The position numbers and the translations under genes were made by a program. Source: Methanocella_A sp963792125 (GTDB lineage Archaea; Halobacteriota; Methanocellia; Methanocellales; Methanocellaceae). Taken from it: DNA of 64,000 nucleotides. Positions 10,564 through 18,536 of the stretch are shown here, piece after piece. The notes under the pieces were generated by a model. It was not told the DNA's origin and did not search any database. It saw only the letters and a list, made by a program, of their open reading frames with translations. Every line of letters starts with the position of its first letter. The stretch's first letter is position 1. Location of the stretch: contig CAWBVA010000012.1 of NCBI GenBank assembly GCA_963792125.1, positions 62,001 through 126,000 on the forward strand. Reading direction: 5' to 3'.

Positions 10564-11046
10564 ATGCTCGAAAAAGCAAGGGAGATCACGCCCCGGGTCA
10601 GCATCAGGCCGGCCGGGACGAGAGACCTCCCCGGGATGCAGCGGCTGGAGCTCATGTGCTTCGACACCGAGGCGTTCTCCAAGTTTCAGTTACGATACCT
10701 GCTGGGCACCCGTACGGCCATTTCGCTGGCCGCGGAAGTGGACGGATACATGGCAGGGTTTGTCATCGGCATCATGAACAGGAACCGCTTCGGCACCTAC
10801 GGGCGGATTTACACCCTGGACGTGGACGAGAGCTACCGGGGTCATGGCATCGGCTCGCAGCTCACGAGCACGTTGCTGGAGCAGTTGCGGCTGGCCGGAT
10901 GTGAAAAATGCTTCTTAGAGGTGCGGGTCAACAACTTCAGCGCCATTAAACTATATGAGCGCCTGGGCTTCGAGAAGAAGAACATGGTCTTTGATTACTA
11001 TGCACCGGGCGTGCATGCGATCAAGATGAAGAAAGACCTGCAATAA
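10564..11046 (+). CDS. GNAT N-acetyltransferase (RimI-like)
   Basis: A 160-aa GNAT-fold protein. The acetyl-CoA pyrophosphate-binding loop is 'DESYRGHGIGSQLTSTLLEQ' and the C-terminal strand is 'FLEVRVNNFSAIKLYERLGF', typical of RimI-type protein N-terminal acetyltransferases. An open frame extends back to 10423 but only through the inverted repeat; ATG 10564 starts the recognisable domain. The 3' end overlaps the convergent gene at 11021-11524 by 26 bp. It may act as the archaeal N-alpha-acetyltransferase (Ard1/RimI group); substrate assignment is an inference. Confidence 0.85.
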   Translation: MLEKAREITPRVSIRPAGTRDLPGMQRLELMCFDTEAFSKFQLRYLLGTRTAISLAAEVDGYMAGFVIGIMNRNRFGTYGRIYTLDVDESYRGHGIGSQLTSTLLEQLRLAGCEKCFLEVRVNNFSAIKLYERLGFEKKNMVFDYYAPGVHAIKMKKDLQ

Positions 11047-11524
11047 ACCGTTTTGTGGCGGCCGCGACGCGGACGTTTTTACCTTTGACGGCGTAGCATA
11101 TGCACGCAAGATTAACGGCCACGATCAATAGCGACAGTGCAACAGACAGGCTGCCGACAGTCGCGTAGATGGTCGAAATGTCAGTACCGGGACTGTAGTT
11201 GAGCGCGTAGATCGACGTCCTCGCCGCCAGGAACGCAGCCAGCAGGCTCTGGCCGGCGATTGCGAAGCCAATGGCAAGTAACGTCGTCACGCCGATGCCG
11301 GCGACATTGACGAGAACAATGTCGGACGTATCCGATATTACTGTATGCTCGGTATAAGCATCAGTCCCGAAGACGTTGACGTAAATGCCATAGACATGCC
11401 CGCCCGTCGAGTCGATTACGGCCGCATGGGCCGCCTCATGGGCCAGCCCGTAGCCGCAGTTGGCGACAAACAGCAATAGCGCGGCAGTTATGACAGTCCG
11501 GGCTAAACGTAAACGTCCATCCAT
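11021..11524 (-). CDS. Small HEAAH-motif membrane protein, M50-like
   Basis: A 167-aa membrane protein with about four helices. The first helix carries 'GYGLAHEAAHAAVI', an HExxH zinc-metallopeptidase motif within the membrane, as in site-2-protease (M50) enzymes. A later 'NYSPGTDI' stands where M50 proteins have their N-P-x-x-D third-ligand segment. It is shorter than usual M50 proteases and has no PDZ or CBS domain. If active it would be an intramembrane protease; it could also be a degenerate homologue. It overlaps the acetyltransferase tail-to-tail by 26 bp. Confidence 0.6.
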   Translation of the reverse strand: MDGRLRLARTVITAALLLFVANCGYGLAHEAAHAAVIDSTGGHVYGIYVNVFGTDAYTEHTVISDTSDIVLVNVAGIGVTTLLAIGFAIAGQSLLAAFLAARTSIYALNYSPGTDISTIYATVGSLSVALSLLIVAVNLACICYAVKGKNVRVAAATKRFIAGLSSS

Positions 11525-11782
11525 CTCTTCCCACCATATCTAACCGGTGGGGACATAATTTTAAAAGCTTTTTCCTCTTTTCGACAGATTTTTCATTTTT
11601 CAGGGGCCCGTGCGGAGAAACTTCAACGGGATAGTGATACGACGATAAAAACTGTACTTCAATGCTATACTGCTGACGGACATGCGCCATCCCTGTGGAA
11701 TCGGGCATCCCAGCCACGTCGTTGCATTCAGGCAACGATGTCTTTATATCCTCGCAGATCAGAGTGGCAACGCGGGGATGGA
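11525..11782. other. Divergent intergenic region
   Basis: Between the start of the HEAAH gene (minus) and the RHH promoter (plus). It contains AT-rich stretches near 11555-11600 and a short hairpin (GTTGC/GCAAC, around 11722-11738). I see no gene here. Confidence 0.4.
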
Positions 11783-11828
11783 TTTATATAATCCCCCGGT
11801 ATTATAAGGGTAATATCCGGGTAATACC
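11783..11828 (+). promoter_or_regulatory. TATA box and candidate RHH operator of the preQ0 operon
   Basis: TTTATATA at 11783-11790 is a good archaeal TATA box and predicts transcription start near 11813. Overlapping that point is a symmetric set of repeats: GGTATTA (11799-11805) pairs with TAATACC (11822-11828), and GGGTAATA occurs twice directly (11808-11815 and 11819-11826). Such short repeats are typical for ribbon-helix-helix operators, and the first gene of the operon encodes an RHH protein, so autoregulation is likely. Confidence 0.6.
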
Positions 11829-11829
11829 T

Positions 11830-12012
11830 ATGGCGAAGATTTGCGTGGACGTCCCCCAGGAGCTTCTGGACGACCTGATGACTCACGTGGGAGAGGACAA
11901 GAAATATGTCAACCAGTCCGATGCGGTCAGGGCTGCTATCCGGCGGCTGCTGGACGCGCTGGACGACATCGACGAGCGACGCGGCCGGACGGTAAGGAGA
12001 CCGAAGACATGA
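11830..12012 (+). CDS. Ribbon-helix-helix (CopG-type) regulator
   Basis: A 60-aa protein with the RHH pattern: beta strand 'AKICVDVPQELLDDLMTHV', then 'YVNQSDAVRAAIRRLLDALDD' forming helices A and B, and a basic tail. It would bind DNA as a dimer through the N-terminal strand. It lies directly behind the repeat-rich TATA promoter and overlaps queC by ATGA, so it leads the preQ0 operon and probably represses it. It could instead be an antitoxin-like RHH, but no toxin gene is adjacent. A longer frame back to 11695 crosses the promoter and is not preferred. Confidence 0.82.
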   Translation: MAKICVDVPQELLDDLMTHVGEDKKYVNQSDAVRAAIRRLLDALDDIDERRGRTVRRPKT

Positions 12013-12698
12013 CATCTATTGCGTTATTATCCAGCGGGCTGGACTCCGTGGTAGCGTTCAAGAAAGAGCTGGACGCACACGGCGTCGCGCTGGCAATCAC
12101 ATTCGATTACGGGCAGCGGGCGGCGGCCAAAGAGATAGAGATGGCCAGGCTCATCTGCAAGCGGTATGGCGTCAGGCATCTGGTGATGGAGCTGTCCTGG
12201 CTTGAGGAGATCACCGGGACGTCGCTGGTGAACCGTGGCGAGAAGGTACCGGAGCTAAGCGAAAAAGAGCTTGACGAGACTACGGGAAAGGCAAAGGAGA
12301 CCGCCCACCTCGTCTGGGTGCCGAACCGCAACGGCCTGTTCATCAACATCGCCGCCTCCTATGGCGACGCGTTCGGCTTCGACCACATCGTGGTCGGGTT
12401 CAACGCCGAGGAAGGCGCGACTTTTACGGATAATTCCATGCCGTTCGTAGAAGCGATCAACAAGAGCCTCAATTTCTCCTGCGAGAAGAAAGTGCAGGTG
12501 GTGGCCCCGGTCGGCAACATGGACAAAGAGGAGATCATCAGGGAAGGCCTGAAGATCGAAGCACCGCTGGACCTGAGCTGGAGCTGCTACTTCTCCGGGG
12601 AGACGCCCTGCGGCAAGTGCGAGAGCTGCCTTCGGCGGGCTCGTGCGTTCAAGCGTGCCGGCGTGAAAGACCCGGCCACAGGAGGGAAGCGCAGATGA
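12009..12698 (+). CDS. queC: 7-cyano-7-deazaguanine (preQ0) synthase
   Basis: Converts 7-carboxy-7-deazaguanine, ammonia and ATP to preQ0, the base inserted by archaeal TGT into tRNA to make archaeosine. The N-terminal PP-loop ATP pyrophosphatase motif is 'LLSSGLDSVVAF', and the C-terminal zinc site has 'CYFSGETPCGKCESCLRR' (Cys cluster). At 229 aa the length is standard. ATG 12009 overlaps the RHH stop (ATGA), and its own stop overlaps DUF366 by ATGA, showing tight translational coupling. Confidence 0.96.
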   Translation: MTSIALLSSGLDSVVAFKKELDAHGVALAITFDYGQRAAAKEIEMARLICKRYGVRHLVMELSWLEEITGTSLVNRGEKVPELSEKELDETTGKAKETAHLVWVPNRNGLFINIAASYGDAFGFDHIVVGFNAEEGATFTDNSMPFVEAINKSLNFSCEKKVQVVAPVGNMDKEEIIREGLKIEAPLDLSWSCYFSGETPCGKCESCLRRARAFKRAGVKDPATGGKRR

Positions 12699-13255
12699 AG
12701 TGCATCATACCGGACAGACGCATCGACTACGACGGGAGCCAGATCTCGTCGCTCTGGGCTTATACGCTCTTCAAGGTACAGGACGACAGTATCGTCTGCT
12801 TCCGCGGCAGCTGCGACGTCTCGGCATTCCATATGATCGACCTGGAAGACCGCATGAACGAGGAGAAGATCGAGTCGCCGGACATGATCCAGTTCATCGT
12901 GGAGCATTTCGACTCGACGTCGCTGTCGCTTGCTTATACCCGGCAGCGGCTGCTCTCGTGTATCGCCCTCGAGGCGCTGATCGACCGCAAGGTCCTGGCC
13001 ACTCGCTCGGGCGACGACCTGTATCACGACGGCCAGAAGATGTCCATCTCCATCGCCTCGGCAAGTCCGGTGAGCCAGAAGATACACTTCGGCATCAACG
13101 TCCGGTCCGACGAGTGGGGCAGCCTGGAGAAGGCGGGCATCTCCGAGTCCGAGGCCGATGCGCTGCTCGCCGAGATCGGCAGCCGGTACGCCTCGGAGCA
13201 CGACGACATCGGGCGGGATATGCGCAAGTCGAGGCCACTGGGGGTATTTACATAA
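12695..13255 (+). CDS. DUF366 family protein in preQ0 operon
   Basis: A 186-aa protein resembling archaeal DUF366 (pattern 'LYHDGQKMSISIASASPVSQ' followed by 'IHFGINV'). Function is not established. ATG 12695 overlaps the queC stop by ATGA, and the stop at 13253-13255 sits just before queE, so the gene is locked into the archaeosine pathway operon. That context suggests a role in deazapurine handling, salvage or regulation, but no catalytic motif is recognised. The family call is from memory of the pattern and is moderately sure. Confidence 0.7.
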   Translation: MKCIIPDRRIDYDGSQISSLWAYTLFKVQDDSIVCFRGSCDVSAFHMIDLEDRMNEEKIESPDMIQFIVEHFDSTSLSLAYTRQRLLSCIALEALIDRKVLATRSGDDLYHDGQKMSISIASASPVSQKIHFGINVRSDEWGSLEKAGISESEADALLAEIGSRYASEHDDIGRDMRKSRPLGVFT

Positions 13256-13272
13256 AAGCCCCGGTCCGCGAA

Positions 13273-13989
13273 ATGTTCGTGAGCATCCAGGGTGAAGGGC
13301 CTTACGTAGGATACCGTCAGTTGTTCGTCCGGTTCCCGAAGTGTAATCTCAGCTGCATTTACTGCGATACGCCAAAGGACTGGGAGAACGACAAGAAATG
13401 CCACGTGGAGAAGGCCCCGGGCTCCGGCGAGTTCGAGGAGATCGACAATCCGCTGTCGGTCTCGCAGGTGACCGATATCATCGCCGCACAGAAGCGCTTG
13501 CACTCGGTGTCGCTGACAGGTGGCGAGCCGCTGATGTACGCGCCGTTCATCAAAGAGCTGAAAGGGTCCAGGGCCCCGCTGTACCTGGAATCCAACATGA
13601 CGCTGCCCGAGGGCGCCAAAGAGGTAAAGGACGTGGTCCGATACGTGTCCGGCGACTTCAAGCTGGAGGGACAGTGCGATTTCAAAGGGCAGTACGAGAA
13701 GTACTTCAACGCGACCGCCCGGTCGTTCAGCATCCTCCGGAAGACCAGCTTCCGGGACTGCTTCTGCAAGGTCATCGTGACAGAAGGCCTGGACAGCAAA
13801 GACATGATGCACGCGCTGGACCAGATAAAAGGATGCATTTCCACGCTGATCCTGCAGCCGGTGACACCGTGTGGCGAAGCACGGGCGACCAGCCCGCAGC
13901 AGGTGCTATTACTGCAGGACATGGCGATGGACTTAATCGAAGACGTGAGAATCATACCACAGACGCATAAGCTCTGGGGGTGCCTGTAA
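13273..13989 (+). CDS. queE: 7-carboxy-7-deazaguanine synthase
   Basis: Radical SAM enzyme that turns 6-carboxy-5,6,7,8-tetrahydropterin into CDG. The cluster-binding motif is 'CNLSCIYC' (CxxxCxxC), followed by 'SLTGGEPLMY' (SAM-binding GGE motif). The first ATG in frame is 13273, giving 'MFVSIQGEGPYVG'. Homologues usually start a few residues earlier (x-APVREMF-), and here those residues are encoded but only non-standard codons (ATT 13246, ATA 13252) precede them. The true start is therefore uncertain. It lies between DUF366 and queD with almost no spacing. Confidence 0.93.
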   Translation: MFVSIQGEGPYVGYRQLFVRFPKCNLSCIYCDTPKDWENDKKCHVEKAPGSGEFEEIDNPLSVSQVTDIIAAQKRLHSVSLTGGEPLMYAPFIKELKGSRAPLYLESNMTLPEGAKEVKDVVRYVSGDFKLEGQCDFKGQYEKYFNATARSFSILRKTSFRDCFCKVIVTEGLDSKDMMHALDQIKGCISTLILQPVTPCGEARATSPQQVLLLQDMAMDLIEDVRIIPQTHKLWGCL

Positions 13990-13990
13990 C

Positions 13991-14329
13991 ATGAGACTTG
14001 GTGTGACTGAATATTTTGACAGCGCTCACTTCCTGCCCGGCCACAAGAAATGCGGCCAGACCCACGGACACACGTATACCGTTGAGCTGATCGTGGAAGG
14101 AGAGAAGAAGGGCGCAGGCATGGTAGTAGACTTCTACGACCTGAAGAGCGCATTGAAGAAGGTGCTGAGCGAGTACGATCACAGGCTGATCAACGAGATC
14201 ATCGAGTACCCCAGCGTGGAGAACATCAGTCAGTCGATCTACGAGAAGCTGCAGGGCCAGATCGAGCTGCCTTATATGATCCGGGTCTGGGAAGGCCGTG
14301 GCAAATGGTGTGAAATGGGCGACCTCTGA
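13991..14329 (+). CDS. queD: 6-carboxy-5,6,7,8-tetrahydropterin synthase
   Basis: PTPS-fold enzyme that makes CPH4 from dihydroneopterin triphosphate, the step before QueE. Zinc ligands are seen in 'FDSAHFLPGH' and 'THGHTYTVEL'; 'DHRLIN' and the C-terminal Glu segment 'IRVWEG' are also present. At 112 aa it is of normal length. ATG 13991 starts 1 bp after the queE stop, so it is the last gene of the operon. A strong inverted repeat follows immediately (14338-14433) and is likely the 3' boundary. Confidence 0.95.
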   Translation: MRLGVTEYFDSAHFLPGHKKCGQTHGHTYTVELIVEGEKKGAGMVVDFYDLKSALKKVLSEYDHRLINEIIEYPSVENISQSIYEKLQGQIELPYMIRVWEGRGKWCEMGDL

Positions 14330-14337
14330 CGTCGTAA

Positions 14338-14433
14338 GCCGCCAAGAGGTCAAGAGAAGACGCCAAGGCGCCACTTTTAGCAACCGAAGGTCTTCTAAGG
14401 CGCCTTGGCGCTCTTCTGTGGCATCTTGGCGGC
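14338..14433. repeat. Inverted repeat, GCGCCAAGG family, between convergent genes
   Basis: The left arm 14338-14372 (GCCGCCAAGAGGTCAAGAGA...) pairs with the right arm 14398-14433 (...CTTGGCGGC); the inner stem is GACGCCAAGGCGCC with GGCGCCTTGGCG. TTTTGTTTT follows. It separates convergent queD and the DUF2284 gene, so it may act as a bidirectional terminator. The left arm and loop (CGCCACTTTTAGCA-CCGAAG) recur in the larger element at 44820-45045. Confidence 0.85.
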
Positions 14434-14444
14434 TTTTGTTTTGG

Positions 14445-15080
14445 TCAATCGATGAGCAATATCGCCATGGGCTCTGGATTCCTGCCGATGGGGAACGTGA
14501 TGGCCATATCAGCCTCTGCGGCAGTCTTTTTCATGTTGATGCCGACCGCATGCTCCGGGATGCGGGCCATGTTCGGGTGCAGGCAGATGCCGTTCTCCAG
14601 GTTGCACTTCTCGCACAGGCGACAGGAACCATTGGTGAACGCAATCGCAAAGGTGTAACCCTCGTTGAACGCCGATTTCTCCAGCTCCAGCATTGCCAGC
14701 AGAATACGCTTGCTGTCCCCGAAGTAATCGGACCAGAACTTCGCCGCGTTTTCCCTTGCTTCCTGCGGCGCTGCCGGGTCGAGCCAGTTCCGGTACGTCG
14801 ACAGTCTGGTGGCCTCGTCTGCTTCTGCAGGCGACCTGAACTTGACAAGTAGCGCATAACGGTACTCGCTGAGAATCTTACGGAACTCGTCGACGGTCGG
14901 ACAGTGAGGCGGACATGTCAGCTTTTTGCCATACCCGACGCACCCCACCTTGCACTTGAGCCTGACGCGGTCCTCGACGAACACCTTTTCTGCAGGTATT
15001 ATTCGGGCATCGGCTGCACCAAGGTCCACGGCCTTTTTTGCCAGGAAACCAAGCTTTTCCGGTTCAGCATTCCTTTGCAT
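14445..15080 (-). CDS. DUF2284 predicted metal-binding protein
   Basis: A 211-aa Cys-rich protein with 'CKVGCVGYGKKLTCPPHCP' and a second cluster 'CRLCEKCNLENGICLHP', the arrangement of the DUF2284 family, common in methanogens and anaerobes. The clusters probably bind a metal or an Fe-S centre; no activity is known. It starts at ATG 15080, stands alone, and is convergent with queD across the inverted repeat at 14338-14433. Confidence 0.85.
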   Translation of the reverse strand: MQRNAEPEKLGFLAKKAVDLGAADARIIPAEKVFVEDRVRLKCKVGCVGYGKKLTCPPHCPTVDEFRKILSEYRYALLVKFRSPAEADEATRLSTYRNWLDPAAPQEARENAAKFWSDYFGDSKRILLAMLELEKSAFNEGYTFAIAFTNGSCRLCEKCNLENGICLHPNMARIPEHAVGINMKKTAAEADMAITFPIGRNPEPMAILLID

Positions 15081-15259
15081 GCCATCACTGAAGAGAGCAA
15101 TATGACTTTAACTTATTAATAGATGCCCGCAGGCAGATAACCTGTTATTTACGAGTATCTGCGGCCGGTCGTCCCGGGGGATAGATTATCGGTGCATGCA
15201 TCTGTATATGCTGATAGCCTTATATCCTATTAAAGGTAAAAATTATTGAGGGATATGCT

Positions 15260-16019
15260 ATGGAAGGCGAGGAAGCCAGCAACCTGATGGTCGATGCGAT
15301 CAAGTACGGCTTTACGAACTGGGCAGCGCTGCTGATCGGAGGCTTGCTCTTTGGCATATACGTATTACTTTACCTGTTGCTCACCCTCGTCCCGATTGTC
15401 CTGTGGTACGACGGCCTGAAAACATTGGCCATTGTCACACTGGCGATCCTTGCCATCCCCGCGCTGATCATGACGTTCTTCGTGGCAGGCTACATTGTCC
15501 GCTGCATGCGTTCCGTGATACGCGGCAACGATGTGCTGCCATCGCCTCTGGAGCATATCCCAGGCACGCTTAAGCTTGGCATTACGGGCTTATTGATCTA
15601 TCTGCCTTATATCATCATCATGATGCTACCGTTGCTGGGATTGCTGGTCATCTCCTGGACGGCATTACTCGCGCCAGATAACGTTTTCGTTGTCCTGTTG
15701 TTCATGGCAGCCCTGATGGCAGTCTCCGTGGTCCTGGCTATCTGTCGGCTTTATCTTAATACTGCTGGTCGTGAACTACGCGGCCACGGATAATTTCTTA
15801 GAGTCGCTCAACCCGATGACTGCGATCAGACTTCTGCGGAAGAATCCGTTTGACTTTCTCATATCGGTCGTAATCTATTATGTGGTCACGCTGGTTTTTT
15901 CGATAGCGGCATTCACGATTGTGCTTTACCCGTGGGCATTCTTCCTGACCGTGACGGCAATGTCTTTTATCATGGCGAAGTATTATCGGAGGGTTACTGC
16001 GCCGGCAGCAGAGGCTTGA
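15260..16019 (+). CDS. DUF4013-like membrane protein, frameshifted
   Basis: A multi-pass membrane protein starting at ATG 15260 behind TTGAGGGATATGCT. The first segment has about five helices and a soluble 'GNDVLPSPLEHI' loop, in the manner of DUF4013 proteins. Near 15740 the frame shifts by one. The downstream frame continues smoothly with 'SVGFILILLVVNYAATDN' and 'IRLLRKNPFDFLISVVIYY' to the stop at 16019. Joined, the product is about 253 aa. Function unknown. The shift is probably a sequence error, since both sides are membrane-protein-like. Confidence 0.7.
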
Positions 16020-16309
16020 GAGCATCTATATTCATAGTATCCTTCGTGGCCAATGCAACTATAAGACCATTACATTGCTAGGGCAATTGTCAGGGGAACT
16101 TTTTGGTAAAAACATCCCTGGCTCTTCGTTGCTGGCCGGAAAGCGCCCGCGCACGCGTGCGCATGGCCTTGATGGCCCGCAACTACTTTTTCAGGCACAA
16201 CATTCATGGCCTTCGTGGCCTTAGTGCCCTCGGTGCCCTTTGTGTCTCCGGTTTTTCACGGTTAAACCGTTTATAGGAAAAAGGTGCAGATTCATCCGGG
16301 GGATGATAG
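16020..16309. other. Intergenic repeat remnants upstream of pspA
   Basis: No gene seen. It holds a degenerate copy of the GGGGAACTTTTT...hairpin element (about 16090-16115) and a one-armed run of the short-word repeat (GGCCTTCGTGGCCTTAGTGCC... about 16205-16250). The pspA promoter should lie near 16260-16300. Confidence 0.5.
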
Positions 16310-17008
16310 ATGGGACTTATCAGCAGGATGGGGGCTATGATCGAGGCCCGGATCAGCATGCTTATCGACGGTTTCCAGAGCCCGGGAGAGGCGCTTGACT
16401 ACTCCTACCGGCGGCAGCTCGATCTCAACTATAAGATCAAAAGAGGGATCGCCGGCGTCGTGACCTCGAAAAGGCGGCTGGAGATGCAGAAGAAGTCGCT
16501 CGAGGAGGACATTACAAGGCTCGACAGGGACGCCAGGGAAGCCATGGCGGCCGGCAGGGAGAACCTGGCCGAGATCGCGATACAGCGCAAGGTCCAGAAG
16601 AACGATCAAATCAAGTCGCTGGGCGAGCAGATCGAGTCGCTGAAGAAAGAGCAGGAGCGGCTCACGGACATGAACCGCAAGCTGGAGTGCCGGATAGAGT
16701 CCTTCCGTACCCAGAAAGAGTCGATCAAGGCACAGTACTCCGCAGCCGAGGCGAAGGTCAGGATCAAGGAGGCGACCTCCGGGCTGGGGAAGGAGATGGA
16801 CTACATCGGCTATGCAGTCAGGCTCGCGCAGGACAAGACCCGGGACATGCAGGCCCGCAGCGAGGCGCTGGACGAGCTGGAAGAGTACGGGACCATCGAC
16901 GACATCACAGGGAGCAGGGACGTTGTCGAGCGGGAGCTGGCTAAAGTCAGGGGAGAGGAAGCAGTAAAAACGGAGATGGAAAAGCTCAAGACGGGCGTAA
17001 AGCACTGA
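16310..17008 (+). CDS. pspA: PspA/IM30 family membrane-stress protein
   Basis: A 232-aa, almost wholly helical, coiled-coil protein: the N-terminal amphipathic region 'MGLISRMGAMIEARISML', then long heptads from about 30 to 160. This is the ESCRT-III-like PspA/Vipp1/IM30 plan, which binds and stabilises damaged membranes. The convergent neighbours are pspAB and htpX, partners often found with archaeal PspA. The start ATG 16310 is preceded by GGGGGATGATAG, a usable RBS. Confidence 0.88.
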   Translation: MGLISRMGAMIEARISMLIDGFQSPGEALDYSYRRQLDLNYKIKRGIAGVVTSKRRLEMQKKSLEEDITRLDRDAREAMAAGRENLAEIAIQRKVQKNDQIKSLGEQIESLKKEQERLTDMNRKLECRIESFRTQKESIKAQYSAAEAKVRIKEATSGLGKEMDYIGYAVRLAQDKTRDMQARSEALDELEEYGTIDDITGSRDVVERELAKVRGEEAVKTEMEKLKTGVKH

Positions 17009-17059
17009 TCATGTCTCCGGCCGATATCACCTTCGGCGGAAACTGGCGAGAGTGCAGCG

Positions 17060-17604
17060 TTAGAACGGCATGCCCCAGAGCGGATACCATTTGCTGACGG
17101 CATTCTCTACAGGCAGGATCGCCGGAGACGACATCTTTCATATGCAGCTCGAAGCGGACGTCATGCTCATTGTTCTCCGGGGCAAACGGATAGAAGCGCC
17201 CGTCCCGGTCATATATCCAGTAGGCCTTGCGGCCCTTTTCCGCGAACTCAAAGGCGATGCAGAGGATGTCGCCTCCGTATCTCGCGTCGTTCAGCAGCCG
17301 GCACGTCGTGGTCGCCGCCGTTGCGACGCTGCGGAGATCGCCCTGCAGGACGACCCAGGTGCAGCCGTACTCGTCACTGGCCAGCTCGTAGCGGGCGGGC
17401 AGTGCAGCGCCAGCCAGCAGTCCGGTCAGGTCCAGCTTCGACGGCCCTGCCCGCCCGCTTCCCGGCGCTTTAAGGCATACGCCCGCTTTTCCGGAGAAGT
17501 CGCAGCCCTGCCGACAAAAGCAGGGAGCCGGCCGCCGGCAGCGAAGAAATGCCTTCGAGAGGCAATGGACGCCGTTTTCGGAAGATTGCGTCCAGCAGGC
17601 CCAT
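17060..17604 (-). CDS. PspA-associated protein PspAB, two frameshifts
   Basis: It starts at ATG 17604, overlapping the htpX stop (TAATG). The N-terminus 'MGLLDAIFRKRR' and later 'WVVLQGDLRS', 'KAYWIYDRDGRFYPFAPENN' and the C-terminal 'SKWYPLWGMPF' match the archaeal PspAB pattern. These pieces lie in different frames, with shifts at about 17490 and about 17125. Joined, the length is about 181 aa, as expected. Function is unknown but linked to the PspA/HtpX envelope-stress response. The stop TAA is at 17060-17062. Confidence 0.72.
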
Positions 17605-18498
17605 TACCGTCCCATCGTCTGTTCCATGCGCTTCAGCTCGCGAATACGCTTCTCCAGCGACGGGTGCGTGGAGAAGAGCTCGAAGATCGACCTGCCCCGG
17701 ATCTGGGGAATGATGTAGAACTGGTTCATGGCCCCGCCCCCGCCTGCCCGCAGGTCCCGTGTCGGCACCTGCTGCATGACGCCGCTGATCTTGAGGAGCG
17801 CGTTGATCAGGTGCGAGGGCTGGCCGGTGATGATCGCGGAGCCCCGGTCCGCCGCCAGTTCCCGGTAGCGCGAGAGCAGCCTGACCAGCAGCAGGCTGAC
17901 GATATAGACGACAATAGCGACCGGCAGCAGCAGTATGAGGCCACCGGTGTTGCGCCGGTCCCTGCCCCCGGTACATACCGCCGAACATGAACGACTGCAT
18001 GATGAACGCCGCGACGGTGGACAGGAAGCTGGCCAGCGTAATCACCGCCACGTCCCGGTTGCGCACGTGGCTCAGCTCGTGGGCCAGCACTGCTTTGACC
18101 TCGTCCGTGTTCAGCCGCTTCATCAGCCCGTTCGTGACCGCAATGACGGAGTGGTGCTGGCTCCGGCCGGTGGCGAACGCGTTAGGCACATCGGTTGGCA
18201 CTATAGCTACCCGGGGCTTCGGTATGCCTGCCTCGGATCTGCACAGTTCATCCACGATCTGGTGCAGCTCGGGCGCCTGTTCGGGCGATACGACCTTCGC
18301 CCGGGTGCTTGCCAGCACCATTTTATCGGAGAAGAAGTACTGGATGCCGAGCATAACGGCGGCAATGATCATCAACATCGTCGGGTCTATCCCCAGCCAG
18401 TACAGGAATGCCAGGAACGCCAGGTAGATGACGCCAATGAGTAACAGCGTCAGCGCCATCCGTATCTGCAGGCCGAAATCGGCGGGCCATCGTCTCAT
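17604..18498 (-). CDS. htpX: HtpX-type membrane zinc metalloprotease, frameshifted
   Basis: An M48B protease of the membrane stress response. Helices 1-2 ('MALTLLLIGVIYLAFLAFLY') are followed by the catalytic 'VLAHELSHVRNRDVAV' (HExxH). After 'FMFGGMYRG' the frame shifts near 17968. The other frame then continues with 'ILLLPVAIVVYIVSLLLVRL', the third-ligand segment 'SRYRELAADRGSAIITG' and 'FSTHPSLEKRI' to TAA at 17604-17606. The start is probably MRRWPADFG at 18498, though an in-frame ATG also exists at 18519. It is coupled to pspAB by TAATG, and the convergent pspA completes the module. Confidence 0.85.
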
Positions 18499-18536
18499 AC
18501 GTAAATAGACTCCGGCCACGCCAATAGGCGTTATTC

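Noticed and set aside
11525..11829. preQ1/preQ0 riboswitch upstream of the queC operon
   Set aside because: The predicted leader is under 20 nt, too short for an aptamer; the repeats look like DNA operator sites.
17070..17990. 306-aa plus-strand frame opposite pspAB/htpX
   Set aside because: Minus-strand pieces carry the PspAB and HtpX motifs; the plus frame is a shadow.
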